Positions 11,747 to 21,621 of a DNA stretch of 64,000 nt are shown here, piece by piece. A program made the position numbers and the translations under genes. This DNA comes from Edaphochlamys debaryana. Lineage: Eukaryota; Chlorophyta; Chlorophyceae; Chlamydomonadales. The notes under the pieces are model-generated. The model was not told the DNA's origin, searched no databases, and saw nothing but the letters and a program-made list of their open reading frames with translations. Numbering within the stretch: position 1 is the stretch's first letter; each line of letters starts with the position of its first letter. Location of the stretch: NCBI GenBank assembly GCA_016858145.1, contig JAEHOE010000036.1:620001-684000 (forward strand), in the 5' to 3' direction.

Positions 11747-12091
11747 TACTTCGGCGACAGGGTCAGTGCGCCACGGACGGATTCATGGCTTACACCAGTC
11801 CCACGACAACGAACGGAAACACTTATGTGCATCGTGTCGGACACCTGGTGCCGCAACTTGCGGACAGCCAGGCTGCCCCTTTTAACCGTTTCTTGGAGAT
11901 AGCGCTCTGGCGCTCCGCCTCCCTGCCGATGGCGCCCGCGCGCCGAAAGGCCCGTACTAACCGCCGCCTTGAGACGCATCGTCTCATGGTGGCGGGTTCT
12001 CTTGGGGCCCGCTTTCGGGCCCGGGGTTGATCGGCTCGGCCCTTTTCCGAGATCGTCATCCAGCTTTATCTGTCGCCGTCAGGGCCCGTCC
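11747..12091. other. Convergent 3' intergenic region
   Basis: 345 bp between the stop codons of the twin-CX9C gene (+) and ICMT (-). It must hold both 3' UTRs and polyadenylation sites, possibly overlapping. Nothing else is seen in it. Confidence 0.6.
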
Positions 12092-14656
12092 TCATGGAAT
12101 GAGCGGGATCCATGTGGGCGTCCGCCGCGCGTATTCGTCGTACGCTGGTCCGAAGAAGCGGCGGAGGTAGTACTCTTCGTACTCAATCCGGTCTCGGAAG
12201 AAGTGCCACGCCTGCGCAGGCAGGCGGGGCGATGTGGGTCGGCGTTTTGCGGGCCAGCAGCAAGGGCAGCGGCGCGCGGGCCAGGTCGGGCGGGATGGGT
12301 ATAGAGAGGGCCTAGGGGTGGAGGTGCGGCACGGCAGGGCATGGCGATATCGTGGGAGCAGGAAGGCGCAGGGCTTGCGTGTCCCGGCGTGTGGCGCGTG
12401 CAGCCCTTGCTTGTTGGGCTGCAGGCTGCGTGGTGCGGTTACTAGAGAGCAACTACTGGATGCACATAGCGTTGCCATAGCCGAACGGAGCAGCGAGGCT
12501 GTGCCGTTGTACTGCGCGCTGCTCCGGCGCGGCCGCGTGCTGTGCTCTTTTGCGTTGTCTGTGTTTATACCTAGTCCTTGTCCCCGGTGCTTGATGGCGC
12601 TATGGCCCGACACGGCTGGTGTGGTGCATTCTCGCACTCACCACGAACGCGAAGGCGAGGGCGCTGACCGGGTTGCAGAGGAGCACCTGGGTGCCGATGC
12701 ACCACACGTACCAGCCTAGGTACCCCGGGTGGCGGATCCACCTGCACGGCATAAGAGGAGAGGGCGTGGATGTTCTTGAGTGTGTGGGCCTTCGCCGTTC
12801 GGCTTATGGCCTTCTGTGTCGTTGCTCTGGTGCCAGATGGATGCGGTCTGCTGCCGGCTAGTGCCTCGAGCCCAGGCTTAGCCATTTTCGGCGCGCAGAG
12901 CCTCATGGGGCGTGGGCACAACAGTTGATGCTGGCATAAGAGGGCGAGCCTCAAGGTCCACCCTGGCCTCGCTCCACTTTGTAGCGTGGCATGGCACGGC
13001 ATCGCGTGTTTGGCTTGCCTGTAGATGCCGTGTGTGACGAGCTGATGGGAGGGGTCTCGTTGACGTCGGATTTGGTGGGTGAAGTTGCCTTGAGCCGTAA
13101 CCTTTGGGCAGTGGTTCAACAAGGAGCAAAGGTTAGGCGGGTACTTGTTGAGGCTGGACTGCGGGGCAACGCCAGGGAGGGGATGTAGGGGCAGACGCGC
13201 GAAGAGCTGGGGATCCCTTGCTAGGTGTGGAGAGCGTACTGCTTTGCGGATGATGGTGACACCACGGGAGGGTCCCGACGCGCGGGCCAGTTGGGAGGAC
13301 TGCATGATGTCGAAATAGCAAAGAGAAGACCAGACGATAGCGCAGGCCGCATTCTATATGCGATGTGATGGCCGATTGATGTACTGCGGGATCGTGTGGG
13401 TGACGAGCTGCAGGCTGTTTGTCTAGCCTGAGGGCATGGCCAAGGTGTGCCCTTACCCAAGAGAGATATAGGAACAGATCAGTCATGCAGTCATGGCTCT
13501 TGAGGTTGTGGTGCGGGTGGGTTGCCTTACCACTGGGCCAAGTCACTAGCGCCGCGCTCATTTGACATACGAACGCGTGCTTATGTAAGGAGGGTTGATG
13601 TTTGCATGACTGGCCCGCCCCCGTGACGTCTCGCACTGCTTATGACCGGCACCCACCGCCTTACCATGCCGACCTTCCGGATGACCTCCCCCGTCAACAC
13701 GAGCGCCAGTCCCACCCAGGCGACCAAGCCCTGGGACACAGGGGGCAGGGCAGCAGGGGTGAGGGACCGGGCTCAGGCAAATGCAGTGAGGGCACGGTGC
13801 CGCACCAGGAGCGAGGGTCTGGGCGACCCACGTGCACACATGCCACGCGTGCAGTTCAGTCCACGCAAGAAGGGCCAGGCACGAGGGCCGAGCTAAGGGC
13901 CTCGGATGCGGATGCCTCGCCAGCGGCGAAAGGCAGGGCGCGGCCAAGCCCACATAGCTGGTCCTCTCCCTGGCTCCACGCCACGATCGGCCCACAGCTT
14001 GTGCTTCAATCCATGTGCTATGCCTGCCGGCTTGCGCCCGCAACCGCGTACTCACGCAACCCTAACAGGAGAGTTGGCTTGCGTCCACCTACCATGCCCC
14101 CGCTCGCTCCCTTTATGCCGGGTCGAAGCCACCACTCGAGCCAGAACTCGAGGACGGCGAAGCCCATGGCCTTGGCGTAGGGCTTGCTAATGAGCCAGGC
14201 TGGAGGGGGGGAAGGATGGCAGAGGGGTCAAGGCAAGGCAGAGGGGTGCGGAGCTAAGGCACGGTGGGTTCAGTAGCCAGCAGCCAGGACAGGCCTTGCG
14301 CAGAGGACACGCGAGTACAAGAGGGCACAACTAGTGCATGTTGGGTTTCGGGCACGGACAGGTACCGGGCCGCACGTGTTGAGGAAGAGCAACGAGGCGA
14401 GGGAGGGTGGGGCTCGTGGGGGTCAAGGTCGGGCTCCCCGGTCCCCGCGAGTGAATTTGTTCCCCAGAGTGCTCCTCGCCGCCTCCCTCGACCCGCGACA
14501 CTGCCCCGTGACAACTGCAGCTCGAGCGACCGCCGCGAGCCCCTCACAAGTTGTGCCGAGCTCGTGCCGCATGAAGATGGCCGCCAACAGGAACTCGCTG
14601 CAATGGAAGAAGACCAGCAAGCCAAAGAAGACGGCGAATGGCGTTGGTACCAACAT
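12092..14656 (-). CDS. ICMT: Protein-S-isoprenylcysteine O-methyltransferase
   Basis: Six exons on the minus strand: 14656-14548, 14199-14093, 13730-13665, 13101-13019, 12741-12642 and 12211-12092 (TGA). They join to 194 aa, the usual length of plant ICMT (about 197). The enzyme methylates the C-terminal prenylcysteine of CaaX proteins (Ras/Rho/ROP-type GTPases and others) with S-adenosylmethionine, in the ER membrane. Recognisable blocks are the N-terminal FFHCSEF helix, TSWLISKPYAKAM, GEVIRKVGM, NFTHQI, LVTHGIYRWIRHPGYLGW, GTQVLLCNP, and the C-terminal FFRDRIEYEE...FFG..Y.EY....PTWIPLI motif that binds SAM. Several hydrophobic helices are evident. Intron 4 starts with GC (CTACAG/GCAAGC), another GC-AG intron; the split Arg codon it creates restores the conserved YRWIRHP. 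Promoter is shared divergently with the GH125 gene. Confidence 0.92.
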
Positions 14657-15366
14657 GGTGTTGTGTTCGCGAAGTCGTTTGTGCTGGCTAAACTATCCCG
14701 CCAAACCGCGCAAGCGTATCCGCTAGGACAGCTTCTGCCATTATAAACTTGAGTGGTCAGTCTTAGTTGGAGGACTGTTGAGGGGACACTGTGCGCTGTT
14801 CTCGAGCAGGGGGCGCGGGGGTCGGGGCGCCCTCCGCACGCTTACCCCGCACAACCCCGTCGCGCCCCGCAGTGCCGACTTCAAGCCAGTGTGCCCTGAG
14901 TTGTCCTAAGTGCTAGGTTTTGTGCTCAAAGGCTCAGGGGCGGCCTGGGTGGAGAAGAGGGCGGACCCTTCCCGATGGTCATCGTGGGCTAGGTGTGGGC
15001 ACATACCTAATCTCTGGCCAAGAGCTTGAACCGTCGCATACAATCAAGATGGTGGTGCTTGGGAAAGGCCACACATAGCCTTACGCGCGCGTCCCGTGCC
15101 GCCGGGGCCGCTGGGGCCCTCCCGGACCCCGGTCCTCCTCAACGCCACCGCCTTTGAGCAGTGGCCCCCTCACATTTGATTGTCACCATCCGACACCGGC
15201 ACATGATGGTCGGCTGCTATCTCTCTGGGTGGCGCAGCTGGGTGCCTGCCGCACTTGTACAACGGTACGGAGGGGTACCGCAAAACCGCACTCGCCGGCA
15301 CACCTTCGACGCTCGCTCCGCGAAACCTGTGTTGCGTAGGCCCCCATCCACTTGTAGTTAACCACC
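14657..15366. promoter_or_regulatory. Divergent promoter region between ICMT (-) and GH125 gene (+)
   Basis: 710 bp between two outward-facing start codons, so it must contain both promoters and 5' UTRs. The stretch 15070-15300 is rich in short ORFs without coding character. No other element is recognised. Confidence 0.5.
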
Positions 15367-18300
15367 ATGTTGAAAGGCTCTCGAACGCCGCCCAAAATGG
15401 GCGGCACGTTGCCACTTATGCTCTCGGTTGCGGTAAACATTTGGGTTCTGTTCTACGTGATGTGGCACTCGCCTGGATCTCACGAACCTATACCGCAGCA
15501 AGAAAGAATTGCAACCGGCCGAGTCGGCTCCCGAGCGCTCTCGGCGGGGCAGGATGTCGGATCATCGCTGCGCAGCGCCACGCAGCATCTTAGGCCTGCA
15601 CAGCAAGCTGCTGTGCAGCAACAGCAGCAGCAGGTCGTGCAGGTCCAGCAAGTCCAGCGACAAGCAATGAAAGCCATGGAGGGCTATAATCCCGCGGACC
15701 CGCTCTTTGGCAACGCGGCTGCTTGGCCATCGTTGACAGGCCTGCAGCCGGAGGTCTGGGCGTCCGGCACGCTCGGCGCGAACCTGACTCTCGCGAAGGA
15801 GGTGGAGGCTGAGCTGACGCCGGACGAGCGGCAGCAGCTTGCAGCGCTGTGCGGCCGCTGCCTGCACCAGACCATCACCAAGTCCATTGAGGTCCGGGGC
15901 ATCGGGGAGAGCGTCTTCGTAGCCACGGGTAAGCCACGCGGCGAGGGTCCAGAGGGGCCGGAAGCAGCCGGGTCCGCCTGGTTACGGGCGTGTCAGCCGG
16001 CGCCGGCACCCTTTCCCCGGACCCCCCTGCGTCACGCCCCGAACATTTGCACCCCCCCCACACACACACCTCACACACGCCACCGCTCCCACCCTCAGCC
16101 CCACTCCTGCCTCCCTCGCGACCCCTCACACCCCCTCCCGCTCACTGCAGGCGACATCCCCGACGAGTGGCTCCGCGACGGCTCCGTGCAGCTGGCCGTG
16201 TACCTGCCCCGCCTGGCGGAGCACCCCGTGCTGAGGCCCGTGATCGAGGGGGCCATGCGCACGCAGGTGCGAGCTGGGCCCCTGGATGAGCTGTGCTGTG
16301 CTGCGTGTAGCCAAGGGTGCAGGGCCCTTTGCTAAGCGACCTGCACACTTGGGAGGGGGAGGAAAGGGGAGGGGGTGCTTAGGGGTGCGAGGGAGGGGGG
16401 CGGCGGGAGGGGCCTGGGGGCGGAATGCCAGGGGGCCGCGGCTGTGAGGTGGCAGGGTGTCGCTGGGAAGGGGGTCTGAGGGTCTGGGGAAGGGGGCCTG
16501 CGCCAACGGGTTGCCAGGCAAGGGGGTGGGGCTTACGTGCGGTCCGCGCTGGCCCCTCGTACGGCAGTGCTAGCTGTGGCCTCAAGGACCCGTGCCTTTC
16601 TTTCTTTGTCCTCCCCCCCCCCACAGGCCTACTTCATCCTGTCAGACCCCTGGGCCAACTCTTTCCGCAAGTGGGACGGGGCCGGGGCGCGCAAAGGGCG
16701 GGGGAGGGGCCTACAATGGGCCTGGTCATAGGGTGGGCGGGGTGTACCGGTGGGTGGTTGCCCCGTCAGGCAGTCCTTTGCGGGATGGGGGGCGGGGGGG
16801 CTGGGGGACGGACACAACCCCCAGCTGCGTGGCTGGGGCAGGGCTCCAGTCCTCCAGAGCGAGTAGCTTCGCTGCCCGCTCCTCAGCCGCTTCCCGCCGT
16901 GCCGCGCCCTACCTCCCTGTCCCTTCACTGCTTGCTTGCCGCTCCCCGCATGACCCACCCCCACGCAGGGACTGGATCCGTGTGGACCAGGTGGGCAAGT
17001 TCGAGCGCCAGATCGGGCGGGGCGGGTGGATCGCCACCCGCAACTTTGAGGTCGACAGGTGCGGGGGGGGGGCGGGAGAGGGGGGAAGGGCGTATGGGAC
17101 ATGACTGGACTGGAAGGCTGGAGTGTAGAGAAGGCCGCTTGAAGCACTGTGGCGTGTCTCGGCACCCTTGCATTTGCCGCCGCTCGCCCCCCTCCCTTTG
17201 CTCAACTCCCTCTCTGCCGGTGTCCTCCCTCCCTCCCCCCGACCAGCGGCGCCTACTTCCTGAACCTGCTGTGGAACTACGCCTCCACCCCCGGGGCGCT
17301 GTGGGGCGCGGGGGCCTTCCTCAACTCCTCCCTCATCCACGACGCAGCGGCGCTCATGGTGGGGGGAACGGGGGTGGGGGAGGTGGGGAAGGGAGGAGGA
17401 GAAAGGCGGGGGCGCCTGGGCTGGAGGGCCCGGAGCGGGGCGAGAGCGGGCTGGTGGGCAATGAGCGGGGTTCGCTCTGGTTGCATGCGTTTCGGAGGCT
17501 GGGGCGGGGTGGCGAGGCGAGGCGGGCTCCGTTAGCTGGCGTGGGGGAGGCGGCCCGCCCAGCGTGTGGCTTGGAGGAACCTAGGCGTGATGCCAGGGCA
17601 TACAGTGAGAGAGCGCAACTTCCCGCCGCACCGCTGCACGGCCCTCTGGACTTCCCTGTGCACCTCCCGCGAGCTGCCTGCGCTGCCTGACCGAACTCCC
17701 TCCTCCTGCCAGGTCTCAGCCCGCAGTCTCACCCACCCTACCTGCCCACACCACACGCAGCTCTCCCCTCCCCTCCCCTCTCCTCTGCCCTCCTCTCCTT
17801 CACCCTCTTCCCTCTTCCTACCCCCCCCCCTACCCCCCCCCAGGTGGACACGTGGACCATCGAGCAGCACCACGAGGAGAAGAGCCCCTACCGCTACGCA
17901 GAGCTGCCCCGGGACGGCAAGGGCGCGGAGAGCGTCTACACGGGTGGGGAGGGGGGGTTGCGGGCCTGTGGGGGCTGCCGTACGGGCAGGGACTTGGGAG
18001 GAACCTGGAGGCTGGCGGACGGTGTGAAGGCAGGGGCTCGGGGTCGATTGGGGTGTGCGCATGTCCGAGTTGCGCGCTTCTTGTGCCGGGCCCTGAACTC
18101 GTCGGTGCTCGCCCCCGCAGGCATGATCTGGTCGGGGTTCCGCCCCTCCGACGACCCCAACACATACGGATACAACATCCCGGTCAACGTGAGCGGCCGG
18201 GGCGGGCGGGTGCAGGAGACGAGAGGAGGCGGGGATGGGGCTGGGGCGGGTGCTGGCCGGAGAGGAGGCGCGGATAGGGCGAGCGGGGCCACACCGCCCG

Positions 18301-20469
18301 GCCATGTGCGGAGGGAAGCACACGCTCCTTGATGTGGGTCGGGGGCAGGCTACGGGGGCAGGCTGAGGCAGCCAGGCATGCACTTTCTTGCGCGCCGGCG
18401 CTTCCTCTCGCTGCCTGTACTCTCTCACGCGCTCGTCAGGCGTCGCCCCTGCAAGGCACCGCACGCACCCCGCCCCACCCCGCCCCACCCCGTCCCACTC
18501 CCCCTACTAGATGTACGCCGCGGGCTCCCTGGAGCGGCTGGCCGAGCTGAACGAGATGCTGTGGCGGGACCCCGCGCTGGGGGCGGCGGCGCGGCGGCTG
18601 GCGGCGGACATCCGGGCGGGTATCGAGAAGTTCGGAGTGGTGGGTGGGGGACGTGGGGGAGGGGGGGAGGGGGGAGGGGGAGGGGACAAAGTGTGAGGCG
18701 TGGAACGTTGCGCGGAGTGAGTTCTCAGGGGTCTTGTTGATCGAACGCCCTCGTGCCTCCATACCGCAGATCCCGGTGCCAAACGGCAAGGACGGGGAGA
18801 CCATGTACGCGTACGAGGTGAGCCGGGGTATACATGTGTGGGAGATGTGCTGCTGCACTGTGCCAACGGCTGAAGGAGCCCCCGGCCTTCCGCTGGACTC
18901 AATTCACTTGGTGCCCTCCACCTCCACCCTCCGCCACAATCACAGCCATGAGAAAGGCACGCTATCTGCTCTCACCCCAACGCAAGCCCCTCACCAGCAA
19001 CTCTGGCCCTTGTCCCCTGGCCTTCCCCGTACTGCCGTCTCCACACTCTAGTCCCCACCCTCCCACCCCGCCCCACCCCACCCCGCCCTCCCGCCCCCAG
19101 GTGGACGGCAAGGGCGGCATCCTGGCCTCCTTCGACGACCCCAACATCCCCTCGCTGCTCTCCATCCCCGCCCTGGGCTACGCACACTTCGACACGGCCG
19201 TGTATGCCCGCACGCGCGCGCGCATCCTCAGCAAGGCCAACAGGCGCGTAGGGGGTGGCTTGAGGGGAGGGGCCGGTGCGGGTGCGGATGCATGGGCGGG
19301 TATCGAGAAGGCTGCGCCCGACCCAGATGAGGTTACCGGCTCCGCGTCCTCTGCCGTGACTCTACCGAACCTTTAGCCGCACCTTTCTCATGACTGATTG
19401 TTCTTGTCCGGTGCGCTTCCAACGCAGCCACTTCTTTGAGGGCAAGGAGCTGTCCGGCTGCGGCTCCCCCCACACGCCTCACCGCTACGTGTGGTCTCTG
19501 GCGCACTGCATGCAGGTGAGCGGGGGGCAGGGTGGCCGGGAGAGAAGCTCACTGGCTTAGTGCAGGGGGACGACGAGTTGGGCTGCGATGTGCGCTGGCG
19601 GAGACGGCTGCCTGGCGCTTGTCTCTGGGGCTAGGAAGGGCCGCCCCCGAGCTGCCTAAGTCAGTGGTGATAAAGACCCGAGAGAACCTCTTCCAAGTCC
19701 ACCCACTCCTCCCTTGCCTTTCTGCACCCCAGGGCCTGACCAGCCCCGACCCCAAGGAGCGAGCTAAGCTGTTCAAGTGAGGCTTTGAGGGTGCCCTTCC
19801 TGTTGACTGCGGGAACTTCGCGGTTGGCCCGTGTCCTTGGTTACTCCACGCGCACTCCCAGCGTTGCCATGGCGTGACGCCCGCGTGCCCTGCCCCTCCG
19901 CTGCCAGTCCAACCACAACCCCCCTCCCAACCGCTAATTGCCAACCGCCAACCGCCAACCGCAGGCAGCTGCTGCGCATGCAGGGCAACAACGGCCTCAT
20001 GCACGAGTCCAACGACGTGGACAACCCCTCGGCGCTCACGCGGCCGCTGTTCCAGTGGGCCAACACCATGCTGGTGGTCTACTACGAGCAGACCTTCGGG
20101 GAGAGCTGCAGCAAGGTGGGGGGCCTGAAGGGGCGCAGCGCGTGGAAGGGGCGGTGCAGCCCGCGTGCGTCAGGCAGGCCGCTGGGCGGGGCCAGCCGGC
20201 ACCGTGTGGCGTTGCTAAGGCGGAGGAGTCTAAGAGACAAGCCAAGCGTCTCTCTGGTACTCACCGACCTGCCCCCTCAAATCTTCCTCCCCCGCCTCCC
20301 CCCACCTCCCCCGCCTCCTCCCCCCCCCCACACACAGATGGCCGAGGATCTTCGCGTCAAGTCGGTGGAGGAGCGCGAGGGCCGGGAGCAGATGCGCCCG
20401 CGCAACGGCGGCGCCGACATCGCCGCATACTACGACCGACTGGAGCAGTCCATCCCGCACGTGCAGTAG
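15367..20469 (+). CDS. GH125 (Mug157/DUF1237-type) exo-alpha-1,6-mannosidase, type II membrane anchor
   Basis: Fourteen exons: 15367-15928, 16151-16266, 16627-16670, 16969-17058, 17247-17358, 17844-17943, 18121-18188, 18511-18639, 18770-18817, 19101-19243, 19428-19515, 19733-19776, 19965-20115 and 20338-20469, giving 608 aa with all phases consistent. A single membrane helix lies near residues 14-32, followed by a Gln/Val-rich stalk (about 75-100), the layout of a type II Golgi or ER enzyme. The catalytic domain shows GH125 landmarks: GDIPDEWLRDGSVQ, WIATRNFEVDSGAYF, IWSGFRPSDD, NIPVNMYA, DDPNIPSLLSIP, FFEGKELSGCGSPHT, YVWSLA and NGLMHESNDVDNP. GH125 enzymes are inverting exo-alpha-1,6-mannosidases in bacteria; fungal Mug157 is a secretory-pathway homologue of unclear role. 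Action on N-glycans or wall mannans is inferred. Intron 10 appears to use a GC donor (AACAG/GCGCGT). Confidence 0.9.
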
Positions 20470-20579
20470 GCGGCCGCCGCGCTTGCCAGGGCCTGGGGCG
20501 GGTTGGGACCCTTTTGGTACCGTGCCCTGGGGTAAGTTGACTTTTGATTGCAGGAGAAGAGTATCGTAGGGAGGGGGGC

Positions 20580-21331
20580 TCAGGGCGCGCGGGTGCCGGC
20601 GTAGGGGAGGCAAATAGCGGGGCGGATGTCCCGCAGCGTGCAGTACGTGCGGAGCAACGGCATGCGGTGAATGAAGCGGACTTCGATGGGCCACGCGGCC
20701 ATAGCTGTGTAGTCCAGCGGGATGTACTTGGAGCAGGAAAAGAAGGAAGAGAGATTGCACAGGCTGATAGGGGTGGGGGCGTCCAGGCGCTTAGCAAAGT
20801 CACCAACCATCGGGGCTAAGATGAACAGGGCTACGATGGAGCCCCCAGTACAGGGCGTGCGGGAGGAGGGAAGGGACTGTGCACTGGGCAGAAGTGGAAG
20901 TACTTTGGGGGAGGCGAACGAAGGGACTACAGCTTGCCTTCGGGTTCGCGTCGTCGCACGTGTGGCTATGCCCAGCGCCACACGGTAGCGGCTGACGAGG
21001 GGAGGGGGGTTACGCCGGGTGCCGTGCCGTGCAGCAGGTTTCCAGGGCAGGGTTGTACGCCAGCAGTATGCTGCTTCATTCGAGGCCGTGTGAAGTGCTG
21101 GTTAAGTAGACAGATGGTCTGGCGAGGCATTACGGCACATACGGAAGGCTATGCAAGGCCGACAGTCGGAGGGCCGAGAGGTGGTGTTTGAGCTCTTGAG
21201 AATCGGTGGCATGCAGCTTCCTCATGAAGGGCATGTGGGAGGCACCTTGCAGGAGGATCTTGTGGAACGCTTCCTGGCTCCGCTTGCCGTACCATGCGTC
21301 CATCTGCTCCGCGGCGGGGGCGGTCAGGGAT
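20580..21331 (-). CDS. Unrecognised gene, two 3' exons, possibly truncated at the palindrome boundary
   Basis: Two exons can be joined in phase on the minus strand: 21331-21143 (donor GTATGT) and 20883-20580 (TGA), about 160 residues. Exon A encodes a helical stretch (AAEQMDAWYGKRSQEAFHKI). Exon B encodes IVALFILAPMVGDFAKRLDA followed by a Tyr/Arg-rich region (KYIPLDYTAMAAWPIEVRF). I do not recognise the family. The conserved-looking aromatic and hydrophobic pattern over 100 codons and a stop only 110 bp from the convergent GH125 stop make it look like a real gene 3' end. No start codon is identifiable: exon A begins about 20 bp from the outer edge of the left palindrome arm, so any upstream exons were either displaced by the rearrangement or lie within the arm. 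It could be a dead remnant. Confidence 0.4.
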
Positions 21332-21352
21332 CTGGGGCAAGGAACAGCACCA

Positions 21353-21621
21353 CAAGGGCCCCGCCCCTGCACCGCCTAGGTGTAGCGCCCAATGGCAACC
21401 TCGCTTGTGCGGCACTGCAACGGCGCCCGGTGGTGCAACACTCGCGTGCAAATCGTCGCAGCTCCCACGAGGCTCCGCGTGTAGAGGATGACGCAGAACG
21501 CCAGCGGCCAGTACTAGACATTGGTGATCACAGTCCAGAGGAACCAGAAGCAGGTGAGTCGACCCGGCAGCTGGCCAGGCTTTAGGGCGAGCTCGAAAAG
21601 GGACTGCATTCCAGACTCCAT
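21353..21621 (-). pseudogene. DGAT2 first-exon fragment with nonsense mutation (left arm)
   Basis: On the minus strand this segment copies exon 1 and flanking sequence of the intact DGAT2 gene at 35001. It opens with the same ATG context (MESGMQSLFELALKPG) at 21621. At codon 36 a Trp (TGG in the right copy at 35106-35108) is TAG (plus-strand bases 21514-21516). Similarity continues past the stop to about 21353 and then ends; none of the later DGAT2 exons follows. It is therefore a truncated and broken copy produced by the inverted duplication. Several silent and amino-acid-changing differences show it is not a recent identical copy. Confidence 0.85.

Noticed and set aside
17532..18488. 318-codon minus-strand ORF inside the GH125 gene
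   Set aside because: It overlaps several well-supported GH125 exons and introns, and its composition is that of a shadow frame.
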